From Rattus norvegicus (taxonomy: Eukaryota; Chordata; Mammalia; Rodentia; Muridae): a stretch of DNA of 64,000 bases. The notes beneath the pieces were generated by a model. It made no database searches. It saw only the letters and a list, made by a program, of their open reading frames with translations, and was not told where the DNA came from. A program made the position numbers and the translations under genes. Shown here piece by piece: positions 37,076 to 49,510 of this stretch. The number at the start of each line of letters is the position of its first letter. Positions within the stretch are counted from its first letter, which is position 1. The stretch lies in assembly GCF_036323735.1 (NCBI RefSeq), contig NC_086034.1:28058439-28122438 (forward strand), given 5' to 3'.

Positions 37076-37349
37076 CAGCATTAACTTGAATCAGTTGCAA
37101 TACTGAAGCATGCTATAAATAAATGAAAACGACATAAAAACCAGAAAGGGACTCAGTATATACAGGAAAAAAAACTTATTGGAAAAGGTAGGGAAGAGAG
37201 TAGAATATATGTGATATAGAAATGGAAGGGAATTCTGCATGTAGGAAGGTTTAATCTGTAGTGAGGGTCCGAGAGAGGAGAGAGGCTGTGGAAGGACATG
37301 TGAAAAAAAGTAAGAAAACCTGACAATTTTAAGTTAATTAAAACAGAAA

Positions 37350-37990
37350 ATACAAACTATAAACATTTTGATGGGATACTCTGTGTGGATGAATAATACT
37401 GCTTCCAGAAGCTATAGGCTATTAAATGAAAATGGAAGGTCCAGGGATGGGCTACTTCTCTATGAAGTCTAGATCAGGGAGATACCTGAAGTCCCTAAAG
37501 CAGTGGCGGCTACTGCCATTGCTCTTGGTTACCTACCAGAACTAGATGGTAAGAGCCTTCTTCTAGAGATACCACATGCATTGCTGTGGGACATAAGAAA
37601 TCAAGTTGTCACTCTGCTGGGAGATTCCTCCATGCTGGTTAGTTTTCAAGGAGCCACTGAAGGAGAACTGTACTGTCATGGCAGTCTATCTCAGCATTGT
37701 ACCCTTTGTACCCTGCATGCCACACTACTGATTTGCCAGGCAAGACGTACTCACTTGTGCAATAGTGGCATGCTAATCAAGAGTAACCAATCTCTTTCCG
37801 GTTGGACTGAAGTCCTGCTTTACATGAAGGAATTCACTTTCATATTATAAACTTCCTCACAAGCTTGTGCCTGGGTAGGTCACCGGTCTTAGTGGGGAGT
37901 TTGTGTATGGTTTACTTTACTAAATGGACATATTGTAGCTACAAAATATTAATGCTTATTTTTACTAATAGTGCTGTCCACTTGGGTCAC
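37350..37990. other. Unclassified stretch with a 115-codon plus-strand frame
   Basis: An open frame of 115 codons (37503-37850, MAATAIALGYLPELDG...) starts with ATG but shows no family I can name, no splice context and no signal or membrane segment. The wording of the region suggests an interspersed-repeat remnant; this is a guess. Confidence 0.25.
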
Positions 37991-38090
37991 AAAAGCTTCT
38001 TTCTGAAATTGTTACATTAGCATTAGCACAAAGACTCATGATTGATTAAATATTGAAAAGAAGTGACTATTGAGTGTTCAGCTTTAAAAT

Positions 38091-38093
<3 letters not shown>

Positions 38094-38148
<55 letters not shown>
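38094..38148. repeat. (CA)n microsatellite
   Basis: About 27 uninterrupted CA units. Confidence 0.97.
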
Positions 38149-38150
<2 letters not shown>

Positions 38151-38884
38151 AAAAGAATTTCAGTTGAGTGACCCATAAGAGGTGACAGTATCTCAATTAG
38201 ACACCATATACAGCAAATAAAAGCCCCAATACTAGGAGCGAGTTACCTTTTTCTGAGTTGTTGGCCAATGTGGTTCCAGAGACTCCAAAACATTGCACAC
38301 TACCGTGCATTTAATTTCCCTGCAGAACTTGACAGTAGGACACTAACCCAAACATAGGCGGTGCCTTCATTTGGCTCTGTCTCTCATGCACATGCTCATC
38401 TAGCCTCCTTTCATTGCATGCTAAAGCATCCATGCTAAGTCATGCCACTGCAGTATGGGTATAAAGTTTTCTGGATGCTTGTCTGTTCAGGTTGGGACCC
38501 ACTGATTTGCTTATATAACACATTTCCAGATGCACAGATGCTGCGATCATCTTTTGATTTATGACCTCATCTTTCCCGTAAAGCTTCATTTAGAAGTGAG
38601 TTATACTATCTATGCCAACTCAATGGAAATATGAAGCTTAATTTAAGAGCTAGAAGTGACTGCATTTCCTATTCTTAAGGCTAGTCACATTGTAACTGTA
38701 AATGTTAGATGGTTCCAAAAGGGGGAGGAAATAATTTTCTCTATCAGGCTCCATTATTAGGTGTTTGGATTGTATCATACAGGTAAGGGGACTGCTTCGT
38801 AAAAGTTTTCTTTTCATGATTTTTAAAAGCTCTCTCCCCATCTCTCTCTTCTCTCCCTGTCCCTTTACTTGCCTCCCTCCTCCT

Positions 38885-38995
38885 TTTTTCCATGCATATA
38901 TATATGCATATATATTTTTGGAATAATATATAACATAAATATATAAATATAAAATATAAACACAAATATATGAATATATAATTCCATATATATAT
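38885..38995. repeat. AT-rich low-complexity tract
   Basis: TATATA and AATATA words, including the palindrome TGCATATATATATGCA. The flanking stretches 38149-38884 and 38996-39507 hold no recognisable gene. Confidence 0.85.
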
Positions 38996-39507
38996 TATAT
39001 CCAGGACTAGGGTAAGTTTTATTTTATAATCATCCAGAATGTTTTTTAAAATACTCTCACACTGACATCTCCAGAAGGATCTGGAAAATGCCTTTTTTTC
39101 TTTAAAGGTCTTAAGTGAGCCTCACAGGCAGCTCAGGCTGAGTATCTGTTTATGAAATGCCATTTCAGGGCTTTTCTAAGTCAAGCTGGTAGATGGGGAG
39201 GCATTGCAATCATGACCAGAAGCAAGATCCTCGTAGTGATTTTGTGGAGTATGTAGCTTGTATTTCGTTGTTTCTTTGTCATTCTTTATTCCCGCTTTCT
39301 CCTTTGTCACCATCTTAGAGGACAGTAAAGAGCTTTACTTGGCTATTTCTAGACAGAGGTGTTGGCCTAGGTTATATGGGGCAGAGCTCAGAACAGCTGT
39401 ATAGAAATGAAGTAATGGTACTTAGGGGGCTTTGGTTATCCCTTGTTCAGAAAGTTGAAAGGGAGGGAAGAAATTTCATGATGCAGCAACTCAAATAAAA
39501 TCTAATT

Positions 39508-39602
39508 TTAAGGAGTCGGGAGTATACCTCAGTGGAGGAACATTGTTCATCCTGTGCAAGGCTGTGATCTCTGTCTGTAGTTCCAAAAAACAAACATCTC
39601 CA
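39508..39602 (+). mobile_element. ID-like SINE, degenerate
   Basis: GGGAGTATACCTCAGTGGAG keeps a box-A-like core, followed by a decayed body and an AAAAAACAAACA tail. 39603-40734 holds no recognisable gene. Confidence 0.5.
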
Positions 39603-40734
39603 TGAAGAAGAACGTTCTCAGCAGACTGTCTTAAGGAAGATCTATCTACAACACACACACATCTGTGTTATGGCAACTCTGGTTCTGCACACACATGGAA
39701 GGGAGTCAGGGTGAATTAAGATTTTCCTCCTAGGATGCTTCTTGCATCTAGGATGGAGAGCACCGGCTGCTACAGACTCTCCAAGAAAACTGTCTGAGAT
39801 GCTCAAGAGGCACCTTCATTTGGGTGCATTAAATACTAGTGTTTATATTTACCTAAACATGAGAATTATTGCAGAAGATTTGATATGAATCCAACTATTC
39901 TGAAATGGGCATAAGGAAGATAAAGAAGAGAAAACCTAAATGTGGTAATTAAATGAGGACATGTTCAAGCTAGTGATAAAATCACAGACATGAATGATTT
40001 GGAAGTGACAAGTGCTGTTTCACTGACCAGGTCACAATAGTATTTATTTTCTGTCTGCATAAATATATAGTATCTCTAAAACCCATGACTGTGTTAGAAA
40101 CTATATGTGGGAGAGAGAGGATTTTTGTTTCATTTTGATATTTATAAAGGAGAAATTTTGTACTGTCTAATATATATAAATTCATCAAATGAAACACAAT
40201 TTGAAAATAGGTATAATCCTGAATATGTACTGTTTTCAGGTTAAGTCATAGATAAACTTCATGTAACAATTTTATCCTATTAAATATTTTTCACTTTGGT
40301 ATGAGTATTTACCTAATTTAGAAATCAATAAAATAAAATAAAATGAATGCTACCTAGTAAAAAGCCTACTGCATGAAGACTGACAATTTAAAAATCATCT
40401 TAAATTTACTTTTGCTGAGGTTTCCAAGGCTACAAAATTCTCCACTGATATTCAAGTCTACTTCTGCATGATTGTGGAGGGACATAATGATCTACTTTTG
40501 TTTGCCCTTTCTAGAAGCCCAGCTTATAGAGTTGGCCTGTAGACTGCATGAAATTTCTAAAATTTGTAGGACCCATTTAGCCAGATTAGAAAGCAATGAA
40601 TCAATGCAGGATACTCTGATTACATAAAATAATTTACTGGACAAGATATACTCAGCATTATTGTTGACACTACTGTTCCTTTCCTGTGAACATTATCTGT
40701 AAAATTGTGAACAGTTATTAAAAAAAACTCAACA

Positions 40735-40952
40735 GCAAAACCTCAGCTAAGAATAAGCTGTATCTCTGGTCCAAGGGATGGCCCCACACCCATACAGTAG
40801 TAACTGGACTTAGTGGGTTATCACAGAGGCAGGGGGTGAAGTTGCGAGGGGGATGTATTGGAGAGACAGTGGGAGTGGACTGTGGATATGATCATATTTC
40901 ACTGTATGTATGTATGAAATTCTCAAAGGAAATAGTTATATAAATGAGGAGG
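40735..40952 (+). mobile_element. Old L1 3' end
   Basis: GGCCCCACACCCATACAGTA, GGACTTAGTGGGTTATCACA, GGATATGATCATATTTCACT and GAAATTCTCAAAGGAAATAG form a typical old rodent L1 3' end, related to 5290-5580. Confidence 0.7.
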
Positions 40953-41499
40953 GCATATCTTTAAATATAAGGATATAAATGGTATTTTAATACTTTTTTG
41001 ATTTATGTTTATATGCCTTATTTATTTAGATATCGTCCTTGTTTCTTTTCATTCAAAATAATGCATATTTTGATAAATGCTGAAAGAATGTGATAAATAA
41101 CACTAAACATTTATAACATTAAAATGTAGCATTATAAGTGTTTTCTTTTCCTCTCTGTTTGTGGAGAAATCTTTACTTTGTGAGATAAAGAAGCATGGTA
41201 TGATTGATTTTCACCCTGGGACTACAATGTCTGCCGTCACTCATTCCAAGGAAGAGATCAGGGCTAAGGCACCTGGAGTGCAGGACATGCACTCATTAGA
41301 TATGCACAGCTTGCTCTTCTCATGTGATGACATCAGCAAAGAGAGGGCCTCTTTACTCCTTCTAAGTTGAGCCCTCCTAGGTAGGGAGAGTTTAGAAGGA
41401 GACTCTGACTCTCATGAGTATCCTCCCATGTATTGTATTTCTGAAAGGTCATCGACACTATTTCTCCCTGTAGTTTCTACCAACTCAGCCGATGTTTTA

Positions 41500-41630
41500 T
41501 TTTGTTTGTTTGTTTGCAGCAAGATGTCATGTAGTTCCAGTTGGCCTCAAACACTCTAGGCAGCTCAAGTTAGCCTTGAAATGTTTGATCTTCCTGCTTT
41601 TGCTTCTTAAGTTCTAGGATATTTAAACAT
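41500..41630 (-). mobile_element. B1 SINE, diverged
   Basis: A TTTGTTTGTTTG left end, CCAGTTGGCCTCAAACACTC, and GATCTTCCTGCTTTTGCTTC in reverse orientation. Confidence 0.65.
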
Positions 41631-41854
41631 GAACATCTGCACTTCTTTTAGCTGCTATTAAGATGCTATTAAAGGGAGCTCTTAATTCCTTAAAGACTTA
41701 GTAAAACAGAAGCCAAAACATAAGGAAGAGAGCAAACACTTTGAGTTTTCTTTAGCACTTACTATCTCTTAGAAATGAATGTTTCCTACTGCATCACATA
41801 GGATAACCCTTGTGATCATGACACTACAGATGGATTAACATATGTCTTACCCAT

Positions 41855-42224
41855 TGTGATGTGAATGAGAATGACCTGCATAGACTCATGTGTTTCAGTA
41901 TTTAGTTCCTGGTTAGTGGAACTGTTTGGGAAGGATTAGAAGGTGTGGACCTGTTAGAGGAGTTGTGACTGGGGCATGAGCTTTGAGGTTTCAAGGCTCA
42001 TGTCACTCCTATTCCCCTTCTCTTTATTTCCTGGTTGTGTCATAAGTTGTGAGTTTTCTGTACATGTTCCATATAACACCTTACCTATCTGCCTGCAGCC
42101 TGCTTGCTCTTGTCATGATGGCCATGGTCTGCACTGCTGAAACTATGAACCCTAAGTAAACTATTTCTTCCATAAGATGCCTTGGTCACAGTGTCTGTCT
42201 CACCAATACGAAGTAACTAAGACA
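41855..42224 (+). mobile_element. MT-type MaLR LTR
   Basis: It begins TGTGATGTGAATGAGAATG, contains GGAACTGTTTGGGAAGGATT and AGGTGTGGACCTGTTAGAGG, and ends GAAGTAACTAAGACA, the usual termini (TG...CA) of rodent MT LTRs of the ERVL-MaLR group. It is solitary; no internal sequence flanks it. Confidence 0.9.
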
Positions 42225-42557
42225 ATCATGCAAAGAACCTTGACAATAATAGATAGTCACTGCTTTTACTTGTATTAAGAAAGGAATGAAGTCCCACCAT
42301 TAACCGACTAAAAATCCAGAATCAACAGGTGAAAAATACAAAGGGCCAGGTTTTAAGAACCTTCTCAGAACTAGAGACTAAGAAAGACAAAGAGTACCAG
42401 AGAAAATAGTACATTCAAGGAAGTGGTAATACAGGCTGATGTTCCAAGGATCTTCAATGAGCAGATAGGAGGAGGGTCACCCCAAGGTGATGAGCAAATC
42501 ATGAACAAATCTTCTTAATGACTGATAATTGTTTAAACAGTTATGGCAAAAAGAATT

Positions 42558-42765
42558 TTATAGAGCCAGTGATATGGCTCAGCCAATAAAGACACTTACT
42601 GCCAAGCCCAGCAACCTGAATTTCAATACCAGGACAGACATAGTGGAAATCAGAACTCATACAAACTGTTCTCTGACTACCACATGTTAACCATGGCATA
42701 CATGTAACACACACACACACACACATACCCATACACAAACACTCATACACACACACAAGATATAT
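42558..42765 (+). mobile_element. B3-type SINE with CA tail
   Basis: AGCCAGTGATATGGCTCAGC, then CCTGAATTTCAATACCAGGA, and a CA-rich 3' part (42706-42757). Confidence 0.75.
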
Positions 42766-43399
42766 AAAAAGCCTATATTATATCTACTTGATTCTCTATT
42801 TATAAAACTACTCACTAAAGTGATTTTTTAATTTAGAAATCTTACCTATATCACATTTGTCTTAGCTTTTATATCTCTACCTAGTCATGCATATGTAAAA
42901 GTGTAGTAAATATCAAAAGTTGTGTGATGTAACTCCATTAGGTTCATGCTATGCCTCTACTTGAATGAGCTTGTGTAGAGGTAAATTATACTTCATACAT
43001 CCAGTAGTCTTCATGCTTATAGCCATGAAGTCCTTACATGATTTCAAGAATATTGTCTGTCTTCACATATTTACTCTTTCTACCCTTAACAAAAATACAT
43101 AGGATGTCCATCTGAATTTAAAGTTCAGGGAAATTTGGACAAATAAATACTGTTGCAGTATTAGTATGTCCTAACTAACACTTCTTCATTTATTGTCTTA
43201 AATTCAAATTTTATTGGATGATTGACTCTATAATCAACATTATTAGTTTGGGGAAGATCTTAAAAAGTCACCAAACAAAACTTCCAAGTTCTGTAGATCT
43301 ATATATACCCATACCTATGATGTTGTCTTCTACTTGGAGTGCAAAGAAGATATGCCTATTTTCTACTATAACCAATGTATCCATTTCAATCCTATTTTA

Positions 43400-43540
43400 A
43401 TTTTTAAATTGTATATCTATTTGTGTATGTGGGTGGGGATTTGGCTCTCTCTTTCTACTATGTGGGTCCCAGGGACTGAACTCCTGAAGTCAGACTTGAT
43501 TTCAAGTGTTTTTACCCACCGAGACAGCTCATCAGTCAAT
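43400..43540 (-). mobile_element. B3-type SINE, degenerate
   Basis: CTATGTGGGTCCCAGGGACT, GAACTCCTGAAGTCAG and ACCCACCGAGACAGCTCATC in the reversed order. Confidence 0.6.
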
Positions 43541-43689
43541 GCTTTACAAATTCTTTGTAAGATCTGTCTAAATAACTAATGATTTGAGTATGAAGATCAA
43601 TTTTAATTATACTTCTTGTAGAATCTCAGGCTCAATACCCAGAACTTAGACTCATTTTACAATTTTTTTTTCAAGAAGCATGGTCTTGT

Positions 43690-43872
43690 TGCTCTAAAAA
43701 ATTTCTTTGCTACCGTTTGGCTATATATTTCAGACAGGGTCTTATCATATAGGCCTGGCTGACCTGGAACTTGTTATGTAGGTTAGTCTGGCCTTAACCT
43801 CACAGAGATCAATCTGTTTGCATCTGCCTGCCAAGCACATGGATTAAAGGTGTGAGGCCCCTGGTCAGGCTC
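43690..43872 (-). mobile_element. B1 SINE
   Basis: CAGACAGGGTCTTATCATAT, GGCCTGGCTGACCTGGAACT, CTGCCTGCCAAGCACATGGA, TTAAAGGTGTGAGGCCCC in the reverse sense. Confidence 0.88.
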
Positions 43873-44938
43873 TCATACATCTTAATAAAAGTGAGAACAT
43901 GCAGAACATATAAAAGTTACGATGTTGTATCTTCTGACTCCAGTCAAGTCACGTAAACCCGGACATCTTTAGGAATTATCACCGGCCTTTAGGTTTTCCC
44001 TTTTAATGAAACAAGGGAAGGAATTCAGTATTCTTGACTTGCTTTACACTGTGCACTGAGTTCTCATTATTTCCCATGGTTTATGCAAGCCTGTCTTCCT
44101 AGATCTTAGTGATTGTGAAAGCTATTTCAAAAGTCCTTCTTGAGCAATGTAAAAATTGTTGTAATAGAGGGCATAACATGGATGTAAGACACAGTACTAT
44201 CTTGAAAGAACACAGGGAGAACAGAGAATACATTCACATTAAATTAGGTTAATTGAGTAGGAGGTATGCGATATTCATTCACTATAGGAATTGCAAGAAC
44301 GCAAAGATTGTCCTGGGCCGTGCTATCTTGGAAAGGCTTCAGAGAGCAGGATAAATGAGGTGACAATGGAAGCACATCGAACTCTGCGCATTTGGAGAGC
44401 ACAATAGAGAAAAGGAAGAACTACATTTAATGATGGTGAACTCAAGTACTATCCTATTTTTCTTGTTTGTTCTCTTTTCTTTTTTATCTTAATTCTTCTC
44501 CACTTCTACTACTGATGCTGCTCTTTTCCTGTTTAAATATCCTTTTGTTGACTAATAATATTCCTCAAGAGTTGCTGTTAGCTCCATTTTAAATGGAGCT
44601 ACTCAAGGGCTTTACTCCCCATATTCCTTGTGTGACTTACATTAGGATGCATGTGACCTAGGCCAGCTGATTATACTCCTTCTATGAGATTTATTTTCAA
44701 GTAGTTGGGAACATACCCTTTCTCTTTCAGACCACTGTTAATGAACTGAAGCTGCCTCTGTCTACACCAACTCTGTCCTTCTCAATGCACATGAACTCTG
44801 TCTCTAGTTAGAAAAAAAGTCAACACACAGACAAGAAAGCAGCCACATCGTTTGAGTGTTTGAAGTCTCTGAAGCTATCTGGATACCCAGATTTGGTATT
44901 TGTCCAGTTAACACACTATTTTCTTCCTTTTGACTTTT
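43873..44938. other. Intronic sequence, no gene
   Basis: No exon is seen. A 23-nt near-perfect palindrome lies at 44579-44601. Confidence 0.5.
44579..44601. repeat. Near-perfect palindrome, 11-bp arms
   Basis: TAGCTCCATTT (44579-44589) and AAATGGAGCTA (44591-44601) are exact complements around one T. Confidence 0.9.
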
Positions 44939-44950
44939 GAGACAGGGCTT

Positions 44951-45033
44951 TTTTTTTTCGGAGCTGGGGACCGAACCCAGGGCCTTGCGCTTGCTAGGCA
45001 AGCGCTCTACCACTGAGCTAAATCCCCAACCCC
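44951..45033 (-). mobile_element. Rat ID SINE (BC1-derived), near consensus
   Basis: Read on the minus strand it begins GGGGTTGGGGATTTAGCTCA. It has a tRNA-type box A (TAGCTCAGTGGTAGAGCG, 45020-45003) and box B (GGTTCGGTCC, 44977-44968), then CCCAGCTCCG and a short A tail. Flanks GAGACAGGGCTT repeat exactly at 44939-44950 and 45034-45045, marking the target-site duplication. Intact sequence and TSD point to recent insertion. Confidence 0.97.
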
Positions 45034-45045
45034 GAGACAGGGCTT

Positions 45046-45600
45046 TTATATGTCTCTCAGGATATCACTGAACTCATGATCATGCTGCCTCAGCTTAAGT
45101 GTTATAAGCATCTGCCTTCATGCCCAGCTGGACGCTTCCTTCTCTGTTTCTACTTATTATACGTCAGCATTTATCCCTGTGGGTAGGGAAACCTTGACAG
45201 GAGCACCACGATAATATAGTTTTCTAATGTGTATAGGTACCTAAGTTTGACCTCCAGAACTGAAAAAGTAAATAAAAAGGACCTGAATGAAAGAGTAGAA
45301 TTGAGAAATACGGCCTGGAACAGAAGCAGCATCTAGGGAATGAAATGATGTGACTTGTTGTAGAATGGACAAGATGAAACAAGAGTCAGAAACAGGATTC
45401 AGGAAGCTTGTGGGCTCACAGAAGGAATTGGGGTTGACTGAGTTGAGGAAGTGGCTTTGAAATGGAAGCAGCAGCCTAACCAGGATGATTGGGCTTTTGG
45501 TAATGATTCAATTATTTCAGCCTATGATTGTGAACAAGAAAGAAACTGAGTTATGCTTTGGGTCAGAATTCAAAGAAATGTACCACAAATGTCTAACAGC
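45046..45600. other. Intronic sequence, no gene
   Basis: Nothing recognised. Confidence 0.55.
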
Positions 45601-45658
45601 TTTCCAAACTCATCGTCTGCTTCCCCTTCTTTCCAAACTCATCGTCTGCTTCCCCTTC
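45601..45658. repeat. Perfect 29-bp tandem duplication
   Basis: Two identical 29-bp copies start at 45601 and 45630 (TTTCCAAACTCATCGTCTGC at the head of each). Confidence 0.95.
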
Positions 45659-45714
45659 TTTCACCTTCTTCCCATCTATACCATGAGGGCAGTTATGACA
45701 TAGAACAATGGTTC

Positions 45715-45768
45715 ATATATTTTTGGTTGTGAGCCCAGCCTTCAGCAGCTGAACCATCTCTCCAGCCC
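45715..45768 (-). mobile_element. Short B2/B3 SINE head with TSD
   Basis: CAGCTGAACCATCTCTCCAG followed by CCC is a reversed SINE head, truncated to about 54 bp. The flanks AGAACAATGGTTC (45702-45714) and AGAACAAGGGTTC (from 45769) differ at one position, consistent with an aged duplication. Confidence 0.75.
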
Positions 45769-46220
45769 AGAACAAGGGTTCTTAAGACATGATATTTAGC
45801 CTAAAGCATCAATGTCACCGGTACTATCCCAGAAATATAAAATTGATGGTCTCAACACCAGAGTACAAGAGACGCTCGAAATAACCAGCGACCTATGTTT
45901 AAGAAACTTTCTAGTAGTTGTAAATTCAGGTTAAAGTCTTAAAACCACTGTAGTCAACAATCCTTTATAGGTTGATTTTGTAATGGGCAAGCTTATCCAA
46001 AACTGGATCCTATAACTTCACATAATCAACATCAGTGGCTTAAAAGGATATTTTCCTTAAGTTTATTGTAAAAAGTTTGTTGAGCAGTTTACTGTATCTG
46101 CAAGGTACAGATGGCTTGCGAATGTTAGGGGAAGAAAGGTGGCAGTTAATCACAAAATAGCTGCATTTTAGCAGTGAAAACTATGCTGTATTTGCTCACA
46201 TGTGCATTCTAAATTTAGCA

Positions 46221-46223
<3 letters not shown>

Positions 46224-46280
<57 letters not shown>
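46224..46280. repeat. (GT)n microsatellite
   Basis: About 28 uninterrupted GT units. 45782-46223 and 46281-47386 around it hold no recognisable gene. Confidence 0.97.
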
Positions 46281-46282
<2 letters not shown>

Positions 46283-47386
46283 GGTAGAGGAGGGGTTATT
46301 TGGGATGAATAAGGCAACCAATGAAAGGGATAAGAGGTTAAAGGACAATGAGAAAGAGTAGTATGTGTGGAGGGAAATAAATACGAACAGAGTATAGTTA
46401 TCCCTAAAAACGAATTAAAATAAGATGTGTCATGGTACTAATTGAGAGGGGTTTTAAGCATTAGTTAGGAGTCCAGGAGAATGTCCTGGAAGAAATGAGT
46501 TTTAAACTGAGAAACAATGACTAGCAGTCAGTCTGGTGAGGGTCAGAGGAGGAAGGTGTTAATCTAGGCCATGTAAAGAAAAGCCCTAGATGCTTTTAGG
46601 GAATTAGGAACAGATCAGCATAGGTAGGTCACAGTTAATGATGCATACCAAAGCTGGAGAGGCAGGTCTCACACAGAGACCATGTGAGGACTTAGAAATC
46701 ATATTAAAGATTGTGCACTTCCCAGTGAGAGTAATGTACAAAACACTGAGACTTTAACAAGAGGCCAATGTGTTCTGATCTTTAACTTTTAGATGCAATT
46801 TTCCTGTAAGGCGACTTTTCAGCAGCACGCACTGGGAATAACCACACAATGATTGAATTTCCAATTCATAATTGGCTAATGGCAATACTTGTCTAGAATA
46901 TGGCTGAGACAAGTATGGGAAAGAGGATATGGTGTCCACACGGGGACCGAATGCCAGGAACAGAAAAGGAGGAAGGGCTCAGGGGTTGCTTCTTCTTCGT
47001 GGTGGTGACTAAAACAAGATCTGCCTTTGCATGTCTGAAGCAACAAAACTGCACGTCTACAGGCAGCTGCTGCTTCTCTCACCATCATCTTCTTCCTTGT
47101 ATGGAGGAACATGGTGTTTGTGACCATCTGCACTTGTAGAGATTTAATTTTCTTTTTTAGGCATCTGCCATTCCTCTTAGAATGATCCCCAAATCTTTCT
47201 ATCTTCACAGGCCTTGGGATTTTCCACGTTTACCAACCATTAATTTCTCTTGTTAATATATCACATTATATTATTACCTGTGTGAATTATAGATATGTAG
47301 TTGTTTGATTTTGTAGTGTATAGTTCACAATTACTAGAAAATTATAATCAGCTCCAACTGTCATGTGTTTCAACAGGATGCCTATC

Positions 47387-47409
47387 TATTATTATTATTA
47401 TTATTATTT
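47387..47409. repeat. (TTA)n microsatellite
   Basis: Seven TTA units. Confidence 0.9.
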
Positions 47410-47524
47410 ATGTATATAGTATGTTTTGAGTGTTTGATATATGAGAACCCCCTCTAGATTATCCCTATCAATGTTCCCAATTCCTCTGGTGACACCCTTT
47501 CTAAAATTTGTGATCTCTTCTTTA

Positions 47525-47526
<2 letters not shown>

Positions 47527-47583
<57 letters not shown>

Positions 47584-47592
47584 ACACACACA
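47527..47592. repeat. (CA)n microsatellite
   Basis: About 32 CA units with a single TA interruption. Confidence 0.97.
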
Positions 47593-47639
47593 TTATGCTT
47601 AGATAGGCACACATATGTATAGATCCTATTGATTCCATT

Positions 47640-47705
47640 TAGTGGAGCTATTTTGTGCATGTGTCCAGGGCTGACTGACTGATGGACAACTTATACTTGA
47701 ATACA
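47640..47705 (-). mobile_element. Lx 3' UTR fragment
   Basis: TGTGTCCAGGGCTGACTGAC and GATGGACAACTTATACTTGA resemble the reversed Lx segment also seen at 9600 and 24240. The limits are unclear. Confidence 0.4.
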
Positions 47706-49226
47706 ATTGGGATCACAAATGGCTTGCTTATAATGGAAATCATCACACCTTTCTCAAGGCAAGTGGTCTCTTACATTTATAAATACTACTATTTCCCATT
47801 TCTCAGGTTCCCAAGGATGCCATGGTCTTCAACAACTTTGACTTATGCTCTCACTAAACCTAACAAGTAAGATGGTTCCTATTTATTTAGTGAACTACCA
47901 CCATGCTATTTTTTCTCACTTATCATTGTATCTTACTTAACTCACAGTAGAGTAATTCTGCATATACACCAAGTTCTGTTAATAGAACAGGAATATGGTG
48001 ACTTCTATGTGACTCTTTTAGTCTATTTTATTTAACAAAATCCTTTCTGCATTCATTCTTGCATTGGAATATTTCTATTTTTTTAAAGGAATATCATGAA
48101 GATTCCCATGGGATATACAAAAGTCAACAATGAACCATCTCTGGCTGAAGATGGGCTAAAATAGTACACACACCCATGCTCCAACCAATTTTAGCTTCTA
48201 AGGTAAAAACTCAAGAAGTTCATGGAAGCCATCGGGAAGCAGAGATTTGTAGAACAGAGCTAAGCAGCTCGGATTGACTCTGTATTTCCTTCAAACTGCT
48301 TTGGATTTTTCTTAGCCTGTATTATTCTTCAAATACCCATACAAATCCAAAGAAATATCAGTGCACAGCGTTGGTTCCTCAGCTCTATCTGACTTAATGG
48401 TATTTGTATCAACTCGAATGTCTGAAATTGCCCCCTGCATCTCTATCTATCTAACGTTCACTTTGCCTGGCTTTGTTTCCTGCTCATCTAAAGGGATTTC
48501 TGCATCATGTCAGTTCAGGACAATATGTTATTTTCCTTCAAAATCCTGCAGCATTTCTCTACTTAAAATTAACCTTCCCTCTCCTAAACTTTTGCTTTTT
48601 TGGTGTATATTCAATGTCTCCCACTTAGACAACAGACTAGCTAAAGGAAGTGTCCAATCTCCTAGCACATTTGGTCCTCAGCCATTATTATATGCTGTCC
48701 ATAGCATTTGCATAGTTGGTTATCTTGATGGCAGCACATAGGAGAAAACAATATCAATAGATTCTTTGGTCTTTCAGTCATGTGTAGAAGTCTAAGTTAA
48801 ATGAATCTCTTATCCTTGGGTGTGTTCCCCTAAAAAAGTACTTATAAAGGAGGAGAACCTGTCACTCCTGCTCTAGATGTAAATATTACTTTCCTCCACT
48901 CCACTTACCAGTACATTGGTATCTTTGAATGTCATGTATTAAATAATATTAGAAGTAGATTTGAGAAATGTCGACAGGAGTTTTAAGCTGGGCATTCTCA
49001 ATTTAGATAAGAAATAATGTAAACTTTCAGCAAAGACATGTAGTCATCATATTCAAAGAATTATATAAAACATACATTGCTATATAAGTCACATGATTCC
49101 ACTTTATTTGCATGGTGTGTGTGTGTTATATGTGCATCACATATATGTATATGAATGCATATATATGCATGCATGTGTAAAGCCAGAGGTCAACATCTAG
49201 TTTCTTACACAGTTAACCTCAAGTTG

Positions 49227-49227
<1 letters not shown>
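47706..49227. other. Intronic sequence, no gene
   Basis: A 126-codon plus-strand frame at 48361-48741 has no recognisable family or splice context, so it is not called. Confidence 0.45.

Positions 49228-49257
<30 letters not shown>
49228..49257. repeat. (ATT)n microsatellite
   Basis: About nine ATT units. Confidence 0.92.
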
Positions 49258-49258
<1 letters not shown>

Positions 49259-49274
49259 AAATAATTATTACATT

Positions 49275-49510
49275 TACTGGCTTTTATTTATTTATATGTG
49301 CGTGTGTATGAGTACATATGTGTGTACATGTGTGTGTACACATGAGTGTGCCCACATAGGTACATGCTTTCCATTGTGTATGTTTGTGGGAATCAGAAGA
49401 CGATTTAGGAGAATAGGTTCTGTCATTCCATAATGTGCATCTTGGTTATTGACCTCAGGTGTTTAGATTTGGTGGTAAGCACCCTTCTATTCAAAACCAT
49501 TTGCTGGCCT
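49275..49510 (-). mobile_element. B3-type SINE, degenerate, GT-rich
   Basis: GT-rich left half, GGGAATCAGAAGACGATTTA, GACCTCAGGTGTTTAGATTT and GGTAAGCACCC in reversed B3 order. Confidence 0.55.

Noticed and set aside
36579..37081. Up to 157-codon Cys/Val/Met-rich minus-strand frames
   Set aside because: They are translations of the CA/TA compound repeat and lack any domain.
47404..47589. Cys-Val repeat frame
   Set aside because: It is the (CA)n microsatellite read on the minus strand.
48361..48741. 126-codon plus-strand frame
   Set aside because: No domain or splice support was found; it lies in otherwise featureless intron.
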